This document shows, piece after piece, positions 45,319 to 57,070 of a stretch of 64,000 nt of DNA (the first letter of the stretch is position 1; the number at the start of each line of letters is the position of its first letter). Position numbers and translations under genes: made by a program. Under the pieces are notes generated by a model, which worked only from the letters and a program-made list of their open reading frames with translations, was not told the origin of the DNA and searched no databases. This DNA is from Anomaloglossus baeobatrachus (Eukaryota; Chordata; Amphibia; Anura; Aromobatidae), in NCBI RefSeq assembly GCF_048569485.1, contig NW_027442073.1:124001-188000 (forward strand). Direction: 5' to 3'.

Positions 45319-46450
45319 ACGTATGCACTTACGATGGTAGACAACTACTCGAGATTTATGGTTGTGGTACAAGTCAAAGATCTAATGGCCCATACTGCAG
45401 CGAAGGTCTTCCAAGCACACTTATGCAGACCTCATGGCTACTCAGAGAGAGTCCTCACAGATCAAGGCACTGCCTTTGAAGCGGAAATCTTCAAGGACTT
45501 CTGCAGCTTTTACCGATGCAGGAAGATGCGTACTACACCCTACCATGCTCAAACCAATGGTTATCAACCTGCTCAGGACTTTACCCCATATTCCAGATGT
45601 GGCCTTACAAGTGATTTATAGAGGGGTAACAATACGTTGGGATCATCGGATCTAATCTCCCTTTTTATACACCCTAAAATCTTGTTTGCGTTAGAATAAA
45701 CAATAACATCATAAAGGTATAGCAGTACCGTTTCAAAGTTTCGGTGTCCCAAGCAGCATTCCATCAGCCTCTGGAAGGTTCCTGGCAAATTGCACAGCTC
45801 GAAGGGCATGCTTTTGAACTCGCAGAGACCCATCGGGGTGGCAAAGGCGGTCTTCTCCCGGTCTGCCTCAGCAACGGACTCTTGCCAATAGTGACTAGTG
45901 AGATCAAGGGTAGAAAAATAATTTGCAGTTGTCAATGCAGCTAGCTATTCCTCAATACAGGGGAGTGGTGCTGTCCTTCTTCTTTAACAGGACCAACGGA
46001 GCTGCCCAGAGGCTACAACTGTCACGGATAACCCCAGCCTCCTTCATGTTGCTCAACATGTCCTTGGTACACTGGTAATGTGCAGGTAGATTTGGCTTAT
46101 ATCTCTCTTTGATGGGTGGGTGTGCACTTGTGGGGATGTAGTGTTTGACCCCTTTTATTTTTCAAAAGTCTAGCGGATGTTTGCTGAAGACTTGCTCGTA
46201 TTCTTGCACTAGCCTGTAGACCCCCTTCTTGTGATGTGAAGGTGTGGAGTCAGTGCCTACGTGTAATTCCTTACACCACTCCTCTGGCTGACTTGGTGAG
46301 CTGTCACTGAATGGGTGGGCTGAAGCAATGGTGGATGCTGCTGTTTGGATAGCATGTGTATCTACTGAGAACAGCTTATCAATGGTGGCAAATCGGAGCA
46401 GCTTAATCTTTTGCTCTCCGCAGTTCAACACTCTCATGGGCACTCTTCCC
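45319..46450. mobile_element. Fossil Gypsy fragments, second copy
   Basis: Copy of 13560-14690: plus-strand integrase piece, LINE tail piece on the minus strand, then minus-strand reverse-transcriptase and upstream pieces. Broken. Confidence 0.8.
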
Positions 46451-47195
46451 TTCCATATTAATGAATAAAACTATGATGTAAATAGCATATAGATACCCCA
46501 CAAATGCAGATAAAAGTAGGTTATGGGAAAAGGGGGAAGAGAGAAACAGGAAAATAGTTGAATAAAGTATACCTTCCAGGTGGGAGAGGAAATGGCAGCA
46601 CAGCCAGTGGAGGTGAAGCAAGGGGAGCCTGCAACTAAAGAGTTGAGAGCGTTATCACATGGTGACTGAGCCTGATTGTAACGGGAGCATAGAGGTGCCG
46701 ATCCTGTCTTACCTGCGTTGGTGTAGAAGTGGGTGTCCTGTGGTGGAGTCAGCTATGTGCAGTGGTGGCCGTGGGTTCTTTTATGTGCGACCGTAGTAAT
46801 AGCTGTGCCCACTTCCTGTATGGGAGTGGAATGCAGTGAGGCTAATGGAACGCACGCCTGCGCATTTGTGTTTAACGTCGCGCATGTGCAGAACGGAGAA
46901 AAGGCTGCGCTCACTTCCTAATGAAAGGGAGTGAGACGCAGCTGGGAAGGGAAGGGAAAAGATTAGGGTTTGGGGATGATGAAAGGGCTTTCTACGGGCA
47001 AGGATGGCAAAGGGTGGCAGTGACGGAAAGTCAGGCAGATGGTCCTGTCCTGTCCTGTCCGTCCGTCTTTTTGTATCATGAATTGGAAAGACTGCAAGGG
47101 GGAGGGGAGGTGCTTGTGCCCAAAAGGAGGAGTTATTCAGATTCATTGCAGTGGGCGGCGGCTGCAAAAAGCACCATTCTCCTTGTTTTTGCTCT

Positions 47196-50100
47196 GCAAA
47201 TTCTACTACTTGGAAAGTATGCAGAAAATGAAATGTAGAACATATAACATCAACTGCTTAGGAACGCATCATAGGTTAGTACTTAAAAGGATATTGTCAT
47301 GTTCTAGTCATAATGCAAGCTGGACATTTTTCATGTTACCCTGTAATCGCCGGCCTGTTCTAATGCTCACAAGCCAAGATATAGGCTCAGCTGCTAAGGC
47401 TTCCCTCTGCCTTCTGAATGAAAATTGAATATGTCTGGCTCACTGTGTATATAGCAGGTGGTCAGAAAAAATAAGAGTCAATTCAATAGAAATAGCTCTG
47501 GCACACTATAGTGATCAATAACGTAAGAAAAGAACTCTTAGAATGCTGAAAATTCTTTATTTGTGCAAAAGGATAATTCATCCAACGTTTCGAGCTTGTT
47601 TTTAGGTCTTTATCAAGGATAAAGTTATCTAAGATCATAAAGGGTTACAAAACCATATAAACACGTAATTAGTACATAGTACAACATAACAGTACAATAT
47701 ATTGCTACTTGAGAGTACAATGGGTCAAATGACCATGATGCACATACAAAAAAATTTTCCAAAGCCATAGTGAAAACATTTGTACTGAGGAAAGAAAATT
47801 TCCACATGACCTATCTGGAGAAACATTCTGGATCAAACAGCCAAAAATAGTCAAGCAGGTAAATACACACCTATATGGATAACAGGATGATATGTGTTCA
47901 ATTGTATAGCGTCATTGCCATTAAGGTACAAATGGAAAACTTGCAATCCTATATAGTGAAGGAAATGAACACATATCATATCAAAGAACACAGGAACATG
48001 GGTGTGAGAAAAACCTCAATGTTTATACTTTGTTCTTTATAATGGTGTGAACATGTATATGTCTCAGTACCTTATGAACTTGAGAATTCTAGTGAGTAGA
48101 TGATGAAAGCCTATTCCAGAACTGGAATCGGTAAATAATTGTAGGTGGAATCTAAATGAAAAGATGGTACAAGTGTTATCATGACACGTGGGCTATAACA
48201 CAATGGACCGTGTGACAAAGAAGAAAGGAGAGAAAGAAGAGGAAGAAAATGGAACTACCTGTAACATTACGTGATAGTCACTGGTAAGTATCACTTGACA
48301 ATTCAGGTGAAAAAGGATTCCTTTATTAAAGGGTTCTCAGTCGCCTCAGGATCATGAAATACTAGGGTAAATGATATGAGAATGGGTAAGAAGCACCACT
48401 AAAGGAAATATGAGATGCAGGACATATATCTATAAACCCCTGAACTACATGATAGAAATAAAAAGAAGAAAAAAGAAAAAAAAGAAGAAAGAAGAAGAAC
48501 ACATAGAATGCGGAAAGAGAATGGGTACAACTACCTGAGTTACTGCAGGGAGGCCCCTGGTAGGTATTGTGAGGGTTAGTGGAATTCCTTCACTGAAGGG
48601 TTCTCAGTTGCCTCAGGTTCGTGAAAAATGCTATAGACAAATAATGCCCGGAGAAAAGGGGTTCATATACAGCGAATAATGGTAATACAAGGTACATGTG
48701 TCCCATGTAATAGTATAAATATATATATATTGTACTAAGCTCTACACCAGAAATAGAAAGTAGTCCCTCTGCCTTCTGTCTAGGTGCCCTGAGTTATGTC
48801 CTGTAAACTGTCACAGTGACCTAGACACACATGTGTAGTAGGGGAATATCCCTGCTGAGATGCCAGTGCTAGAGCACTCGTTTGCTGTGGAGCTGAACGC
48901 TATGTGAGTAGTTCTTACCTTCAATGAGCAGAAGTCTCTTTTTTCAGATTTCAATATCTCTGTGGGTATCTGGCAGAAATATGGAATACTCTTTACTGCT
49001 AAGACCCTGTACACCACTCCCACTAAAGGGGGCTTTACACGCTGCGACATCGCTAATGCGGAGTCGTTGGGGTCACGGAATTTGTGACGCACATCCGGCC
49101 GCATTAGCGATGTTGCTGCGTGTGATACCGATGAGCGATTTTGCATCGTTGCAAAAACGTGCAAAATCGCTCATCGGTGACATGGGTCTCCATTCTCGAT
49201 TATCGTTACTGCAGCAGTAACGATGTAGTTCGTCGCTCCTGCGGTAGCACACATCGCTCCGTGTGACACCGCAGAAACGAGGAACCTCTCCTTACCTGCC
49301 TCCCAGCCGCTATGAGGAAGGAAGGAGGTGGGCGGGATGTTCCGGCCACTCATCTCCGCCCCTCCGCTGCTATTGGGCGGTCGCTCAGTGACGTCGCTGT
49401 GACGCCGCACGGACCGCCCCCTTAGAAAGGAGGCGGTTCGCCGGACACAGCGACGTCGCCGGGCAGGTAAGTATGTGTGACGGGTCTGGTCGGTGTTGTG
49501 CGGCATGGGCAGCGATTTGCCCGTGTCGCGCAACAGATGGGGGCGGGTACCCACACTAGCGATATCGGGACCGATATCGCAGTGTGTAAAGTAGCCTTTA
49601 GTCACATGACCAAGACTGTATCTGTGTCCCTACAACACACTTGAGACAAATGTGTGTGTGAGCCTGCATTGTGGGGTATATATAATATATTATAGAGCTG
49701 GGAAGGATCATTCTAAGCAGTGAGCTGTTCCAGTATTTGTAGGAAAATACCCAGTAGAAGCATCAAACACAGCACCAATACCTCCCATCAGTATTCCACC
49801 ACAGTGCCATGTAACCCATGCCCTACACTCCCATCTACACCAATACTATACAGGCACAAACTAGTATATCTGACTAAAAGCCCCCAAAATATGAAGAACG
49901 GCCTATAGTTGAGTGTGGATATAAAATCTATGTGAGCAGAGCTAGAATAGAAATCACTGATCGCATTGAAGTCATTCTGACCATAAATCACCATGATATC
50001 AAGGTGAGGAGTTGTGTGTTACTGCTGGGAGGAAAGGGTTAACAGTGGAATATTAAGGTGCATTTCTGTGTGCAGTGTTACTAGTCAATGTAACAATTCA

Positions 50101-51534
50101 GTATGAGCTGCTCTTGGTGCCGGGGGAGGGAGATGCTCTCCTGAGCAAGATAGATGGGGAATGAACATGATATCTATATAGTGTAAGGCAGGGGGTCTCA
50201 AACCAGGTGATCATGTCTGATCAACTGGTTACATTATGTCTGATTACCTTGTCTAACAGTTTTTTCTCCCCTTTCTTTACCTTCCAGGTTCCCATAGTCA
50301 CGTGAAATATCCCTGTTGCACTTGATTACGGCTCACTATTCACTATAGGATGTCTTATATCTAACATCACACTCTCACCCATCAGCACTCTATAGGTTTG
50401 TATAAGGTATGCGCTTACACATCCGGTCCTCCATAGGTATTTCCACTTATGTAACACTATCCCTATGATCACTCATAACTCATACCCTTGTAGTCAATTA
50501 CAGCCTCCTCTCTCCCCCCTCCCCTTCTCCCTTTCCATCTATAATTTTGCCAGTACAATATTAGTTTACATTAGGCACACACTCACATATTCCTTTCCTT
50601 AGTGATTTATTGTAATTCACATTCACATACAATTCTCTATGCCTGCCCCATTACTACATTCATACCTACTTGACCCTATCCTGATACCCCTTGTCTCACC
50701 TTGTTGGTCCCTACACCTGTTATCATGTCCTTTCCTGTGTCTGTCTTGTCACACAACACATTTTAGCATATAACTTGTGCTCCTTATTACCTGTCCTGCC
50801 TATTAGAATTATGTCCATTATGTCCATGCATGGCCCAATGAATCAAGTCTGTACTTCATATTCATGGTTTAAGCCTTTGGGTTCCAATGTGCCCAGAGTA
50901 TATATCCAGAAAGATTCCCTTTCTTTGAGCTTCCTAATTCTATTGCCTCCTCTGCGTATGGCTTGGACATGTTCGATGACTTGGAATCTTAATTGGATCA
51001 CTGTGTGATTATGCGTCACAAAATGGTGTGGGACTGGTAATAGAATCTGCTTACAATGTATTGTTGACTTGTGTTTAGCTCAAAGAAAGAGAATCTTTCT
51101 GGATATGTACTCTGGGCATATTAGAACCCAAGGGCTTAAACCGTGAATATGAAGTAAAGACTTGATTCATTGGGCCGTGCACCATGTCACCAAGTGTCCA
51201 ATTGCATTGTCCAATGGCTCACAATGGTTATGCGTTTTCATTGGATGGATAATCGAAGCCATGTTTTTTTCCTTTCTGTTGGGTTTGTTGTGTGAGTAGC
51301 CTATAGGATTAAGTTGGTTACCGCAGGCAGTGGATTTAACTTCCTGTCTTTGGTCCAGTGGTAGATGGATTGTCTGGTCTATGAGCTGTTATTGGTTTGA
51401 ATGCAGGTGAATGCCCATGGGCTGCTTATGACTGTGTAAAATAGTATTGATTCATGATGGATTTCAGACTACATGTAGATATCTTCAGTCTTTCTATCCA
51501 CATCATTTAAATGAACATTATCCATGCAGCTTGA
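47196..51534 (-). repeat. Palindrome right arm (copy C)
   Basis: Inverted copy of 40692-45032. It contains the relic near 47583-47625, the MITE at 49024-49600 and the Penelope-like module at 50226-51440 (now on the plus strand). The inner junction shares GCAAA between the spacer end and the arm (47196-47200). Confidence 0.95.
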
Positions 51535-52150
51535 TGCCTTGTGGACTCGGTCTAGGGACTTTGGCTTCAACTAGAGGATCACTTGGCTACATGGCTTCAA
51601 TCTAGGGGCTCCAATTCCGATTGGAGATCATAACCGCAATCTAGGGATTTCGACTCCGGCTGCCAGGATTATGCCATATCATCATACCAGAGACTACTTA
51701 AGGAAGAAACCCAGGTTGGACAATTTTGTCACCTGGCTACAGACTTTGCAGACCTCAGCCAGCTTCCTAAATCTGGCGCTATTCTATTGTCGGTGGGTGC
51801 CCGACAAATTACACAGCTATGTAAAATTTTGGTTTATGAAACTTCAAATCCAGTGACTGATTATTATGTTTTCTAATGTCCTGATTTAAAAAAAAAATAA
51901 ATATTTTTTTTTAACCATCAAATATTGATTTTGTACAATCCATGTGTGAAGTTACATACAAGTGACATGAACAAGAAAAATACTTATTGTAACCAAAAAT
52001 ATTCACAATTTTATATATAAAATACATTTATTTATTGTACAGTCATTCTGCAACTTTATTAGAAATTTATTCTTGCACTTTTTCCTTTTCTCTAAATCCC
52101 CCTTTTCTCTTATAGAAGGCCTGTGGATCTTCTCTGTGAAGCATCCGGCA
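51535..52150. other. Unassigned spacer
   Basis: No convincing gene. An A/T-rich stretch with homopolymer runs lies at 51885-51960. Confidence 0.4.
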
Positions 52151-52497
52151 ATCATGTTCACGTTTCATTTACTTTGGTATCGTCGTTCCATCTCCTTGAT
52201 ATTCCGATGAAAACCTTCTTGTTCTTCCCACCAGCACCAAGGTTTTCAGACAAGTAGTCCAAATAGGAATGTAAAAAATGTAACTTCAAATTCATTAGAC
52301 AACCCAAGGCTTTGAAACGTTTCAGCATGTTCTCCACGATGGACTTAAATTTTGATTCTTTGTTGTTACCTAGAAACGTATTTATTGCTTCTTTCAAAGA
52401 GTCCCAAGCCCTTTTTTCAACAGTTTTCATTATTGTTTAAAACACGTCATCCTTCATTCATGGGTTTCTGAATATCCGAACCCACAAAAATGCTTTT

Positions 52498-53289
52498 GTG
52501 CTGCCCCTGTGCCAGCAGCCGCCGTTGGTCGGATCCAGACCTTCTAAGAGAGTGGCTCGACCCGGGGGTCTCGCGGACATGTCGAATAAAAGGAGGAATG
52601 TAGATGTATGGGCTAGGCCGTATTAAGTTTGTGACGCCACCAACGGTGTGTGGTGAGGTGGGACACCACCGCTGCCGTTATGGGATACCCGGGAGAGATG
52701 TAGTGGCAGCTGGATGTTAACCCCTCCGTGTGTAGGGATGATTGCCCCGGGGCCCAGTGTCTTTGTGCAGGGTATGGAGATGGCAAGGGCCGGCGCGCCT
52801 GAGCAAGCAGGGGGATGTTTGGTTACTCACAGTAAATGAATCACACGAGTCTTTCGGTAAACCAAAGGTGCTGGTGGCCTGCCGCCCCGGCCGGTTGCAT
52901 TCAGGTCCCCCACCCAGGCTGGTGGTCGCTGTCCTTTACTCTGCACTTGTTTTTGTGTATGGTGGACTGCCTGGTCTGGAACTCAGGAGTCCGCTCCCGG
53001 CTGGATATGGCCTAAGGAGCCGTGCCCGCAGGCGCTGGCCCGTGGGATCTAAGGGCCCTGGCGGTGGCCTTATCCCTATCAGTGGGCTGTTGTCTTCTTT
53101 GAGGGACTTTAGGTGGGATAGGACCTATAATCCTGCCCTCAATCATTTAATTAGCTAGGCCGCTGGTTTCGGTCCTGGCTTCAGGGTCCTAGGTGACTAG
53201 GGTTTCAGGTCGGCTGTGTGTTTCCTAAGTGAGGAAAGGTGTTGTGCGGGGGCCTATCTGTAACTACCTGGTTTTGCCAGGGCATCACA
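52498..53289 (-). mobile_element. Fossil solo LTR 1
   Basis: Minus-strand start TGTGATGCCCTGGCAAAACC at 53289, followed by GGCCCCCGCACAACACC; the other end lies near 52498. Gypsy-type LTR with no internal region, sitting inside the decayed gene. Target duplication not clear; end coordinate approximate. Confidence 0.65.
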
Positions 53290-54412
53290 CCTTCCTTCAG
53301 ACTTGATTCTGACAGTCCCTGAAACTTGGTACACAGGTACTTAAACATCTCTCCTTCTTTCAGTAGCGCTTTCACAAACAGCTTCATCAGTCCAAGCTTA
53401 CAGTGGAGTGGTGGCAAGAGAACTTTAGGTGGGATCAACTAAGCTTTATGCAACAATGTTCTTGAGTCCCGGTTACAAAGATGTTCTTGTTGGCCAATTT
53501 TTTTTGCTCCAGTGAAGAGTCCTAACCTGGCTTTCCAATTCACACAAAAAGCATGTGTTCTGCCTTCTTTTACGTAATGCTGTGAATCTCTAGCATACAG
53601 CTAAACCCTAGTTCACATTTCAAATAAACAGACTGTGGAGTTCAATAGCCTTGATTTATTAGCTGGTAACGTGAACTTGATTGCAGTATACATGGAATAT
53701 ACAGTGAATATAGGAATATCCAAGATGCAGTTGAAGACAGAATACGGTATATCCAAGATACTGTTTTATACGGGTAAAAACTATAACAAGAAAATGATTA
53801 CAGTCAGTACAGTGTTAATACAGAGTTAACATAGCATAACAGTACATGAGATGCAGTTCTTACGAGAATGTAGGTGAAAGGTCACTGCATCTGCAATACA
53901 TAGAAATCTTATCTAGACAAACAAGACAGGGATGACACTAAAGGTGTAGAAGTACAATGTACAATGCATTTACTACACTCTTCCATCTAGGATTCTATCA
54001 CTAACACATGTAATTTGCTTTGCTCACCGGATTACACTAGGCAGGGGTGAATGTACAGAGAGGTAAGTCGGCATGTCCTTTCCTGACAAATCCAAAGAGA
54101 AAATGGCTGCAGGCTTCTTCTCAGCTCAGGGAGGCATTCCTTACCCAGAATACATTTAGCTTAAAGGGAAACTCAGCAATTCAAAAGAATAACAATGACC
54201 TCTAGGGGTTGTAACAGAAATTTCAATGAATGACTATTAGCAGGCTGCCATGAGGCAGAACAGCATGGGTATTTAATATATCCTCCTTGCTGCCCAAGAA
54301 GCAATGAGAACATTTTTAGACCACCACATATTGACCATCCATGCTCCTTGTAGTTAAGTTTCTTGAGAATAAAGTCTAAATTCTCACAGCTTTCTTCCAA
54401 GTGCATAGCATG

Positions 54413-55325
54413 TGTGACGCCCTGGACTAGCCAGGTAGTCACAAACACAAAATCACACACACCCCCTCCCCTGGATAGTCTACATCAGTCACACAAAATC
54501 CTTGTTGCCTCCTCCAGGGTCTGATGTCCACACCAGGTGGGGCGGAGCCAGGCGGTTGGCCCCACCCACCGAGGAGTTCACAGGCCTGGAGGCGGGAAAA
54601 GCAGTTAGTTTAGTTTTGTAGTGGAAAGTGAGAGGACAGAAACTGTTAGTGTCTGGGTAGGAGCCCAGGCACTGTCAGCAAGGTCGGCAGACGGTGGTGG
54701 CCGTCTGCAGGAGGTGGTACAAGTCAGCTGAACCGTAGGACCGGGGACGGGCGGTGACCCGAGGGGAACTGAACCGGTGAGCGGATCTGTACCAAGCACA
54801 AAGGCAGGGCCATTGGACCCTGACCAGGCTAGGAGCCGCCGACAATGGTCAAATCCGAGAGTGACCGGAATCCCAGGGGTTCCCTAACACCCAAGACCCG
54901 ACAGAAGGCAACCGTCCACACCGTGAGGATAAAAAGCCACCGCCATAGGCTAGAGATCCAAGGGCCAGCGCCTGCGGGCAAACGGGCTCCCTCGGTACGT
55001 ACACCCCAGCCATCCAGCCTCCCCGTACCGCCACCGGGCCCCGGGATCACCAACCCCTACCCACGGAGGGGGAACCAACATCCTAGCTGCTCCCTGCCAT
55101 CGCTCCCGGGATCCCCGTCACCAGCAGTGGTGGTGCCCATTATCACCACGACCTGTGGGTGACGTCACTAACTATCTCCCCAAACAAACCACCCCCTTTT
55201 CACTCGTGGGCGAGGAGCGCTGCTCGAGTCCCCGGATCTGGCCCTCCGCTCGAGCCACCGAGCAGCAGCAGCAGCAGAAGTCCCCGAACCCGAGCGTAGC
55301 GTGCGTGGCCCCTCTGCCCGCGACA
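54413..55325 (+). mobile_element. Fossil solo LTR 2 with CATG duplication
   Basis: Starts TGTGACGCCCTGGACTAGCC and ends GCGACA, flanked by CATG at 54409-54412 and 55326-55329. A 913-bp solo LTR of Gypsy type left by LTR-LTR recombination, with an intact 4-bp target duplication; it splits the decayed gene. Confidence 0.8.
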
Positions 55326-55542
55326 CATGCCCTACACACACTGAAGAATACTTACTGCCATTGAGCAGTAGCACAGCTTTCAGACTTTTTGGATGAAACA
55401 ATGACGTGTCTCCACTCGCTCACATTGTACTTAATGTTACATTTTCCATCAGCACAGGAACATCGCTTGAATACACTAGAGCACCATCTTCAGAAAAGTA
55501 TGGAGGGAATCTTTTCAGAATTCTAACCTTTTGGAAACCTAT

Positions 55543-56282
55543 TGTCACGCTCTCCGGGTCCCCTGCTTCGCTCCCCGGCTCCTCTGGCAGACATCCCCCG
55601 CTCCACGGTCTCCAGCCTCCACCACCTGCGGTCCCCAGGCGGCCCGGTCCCCGCTCCCGGCGCCCGTCGGCAGCCCTGCTCCAGGCCGGCTCCCCTGCTT
55701 CCTATACACCGCTCCCTGCCCTGGCTTCTGGCACCCGGGCCTCGCGCATGCGCATTAGGGCGCGCGCGCGGTCATTGACCCTCTCTTAAAGGGCCAGCGT
55801 CCACTGACAGGAAATTGAACACACAGGTACAGGGTATAAAGGGGTTTAATGTCCAAGTGGGCGGGGCCTGTTCTTCGTGTTTCCTAAGCTAGGAGTCAGG
55901 TCTCCTTGTGTCTCTGTGATATACTTACCTATCTCTCTTCTAGAGCCGCTCCTGCCTCGCCATCCGGTCCTGCCGATTCCCGAACCCCGAACGCTGACTA
56001 TCTGCCATCCCGTCAGTCCGTACCATCTCTGATCCCTGTGGTGACCCGTCCTCTCGCTCCATCGGTTCCGGACTCTGCCTGACATCTCGGCCTCCGAACC
56101 TGAGCTCCGTCACCCGGACTACCATCAGTGACTCCGTGGTCCCAGGGACTTCTCCATTCCACTCTTTTGCACGGACTGTCCTGCTACCCGTAGTGCTCCG
56201 GCTACCGGACCCCTTGCCTTCATTAAGGTGTTCGGCCCAGTGGATCCACCTCCTGGGTCTGCCCGTCCACCTGGCCCTAACA
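55543..56282 (+). mobile_element. Fossil solo LTR 3 with CCTAT duplication
   Basis: Starts TGTCACGCTCTCCGGGTCCC and ends GGCCCTAACA, flanked by CCTAT at 55538-55542 and 56283-56287. A 740-bp solo LTR of a different family, with TATAAA-like and TTAAAGGG words inside. Confidence 0.85.
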
Positions 56283-57070
56283 CCTATAGAATCAGTGTTT
56301 GTGAAAAAACTGTACGTGATGATATTTTTTCAATATTTTTACTGAGTCCAATGATCAAAAGTATGAAAAAAATCACATCTTTCAAAAATTTTTACCCTTG
56401 GAAACCTGTGTTATTATTACTATGCACGAGCCCTAAATTGTCTGAAAAACAACAAATATGCTGGTTGGATAGACCTTGACCCCACAATTCAACGGCCACA
56501 ATTAAGGAGAAAAGTGCTAAGAGAGTTAAATTTGCCCCTGAAATAACCCATGATACGGGCCAAGGAGGGACACACCATTTTGATCCGAAAATAGCCCAAC
56601 ACCATGAGAGACGGGCAAATCCGTGAAAAGACAAAGTTCCAAGCTACAACTGACGCAGGATCTACAGCACATACGCCCATTGTAATTGTTCATGATTTCC
56701 GGCCACTACGCATTTCAGCCTTCAGGGACCTGGTAATTCGAATGCTATGTCCAGGAGTAGAGATGAGCGAACCGGTCCCGGTTCGGCTCGAGGTCGGTTC
56801 GCCGAACGGAGCTCCCGTTCGAGTTCGGCTCGTCGAACGTTCGACGAACCGAACTCGAGCCAATAGGAAACAATGGCAGGCAATCACAAACACAGTAAAA
56901 CACCTAGAAAACACCCTCAAAGGTGTCCAAAAGGTGACAAACAACTCACAACACAACACAAACACATGGGAAAGTGACAAGGACATATACTCATGCGAAA
57001 ACAAAACAGCTGGACAAGGAAAAAGAGGAGGACACACAGATATAGGCATGGCACGCCATTCTAAAATCAT

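Larger units (their letters stand above)
42024..47200 (+). repeat. Duplicon B
   Basis: Direct copy of 10058-15437 without the hammerhead insertion. Its last part (45033-47195) forms the spacer of the palindrome. Contents parallel duplicon A: MITE, repeat sequence, KMT5A-like fragment, Gypsy fossils and the GC-rich end. The U2 pseudogene of the A side is not included, because B turns back just before it. Confidence 0.93.
52151..56740 (-). pseudogene. Decayed large-protein gene, split by LTRs
   Basis: Pieces of one protein family lie in order on the minus strand: about 55530-55330 (KSLKAVLLLNGSKYSSVCVG), 54410-54170 (LNYKEHGWSICGGLKMFSLL, QGGYIKYPC), 53440-53290 (LLPPLHCKLGLMKLFVKALL) and 52430-52150 (FLGNNKESKFKSIVENML, MNLKLHFLHSYLDYLSENLG). 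I remember these blocks (ICGDLK, PPLHIKLGLMK, FLGN, HFLHSHLD) from a protein family that is repeated in many animal genomes, but I cannot name its element or function. The last piece shifts frame after SENLGA. Three LTR-like insertions separate the pieces. 53640-54130 and 56290-56740 are unassigned. Confidence 0.6.

Noticed and set aside
52742-53158. 138-codon plus-strand frame as a gene
   Set aside because: It lies antisense inside a solo LTR and has no recognisable domain.
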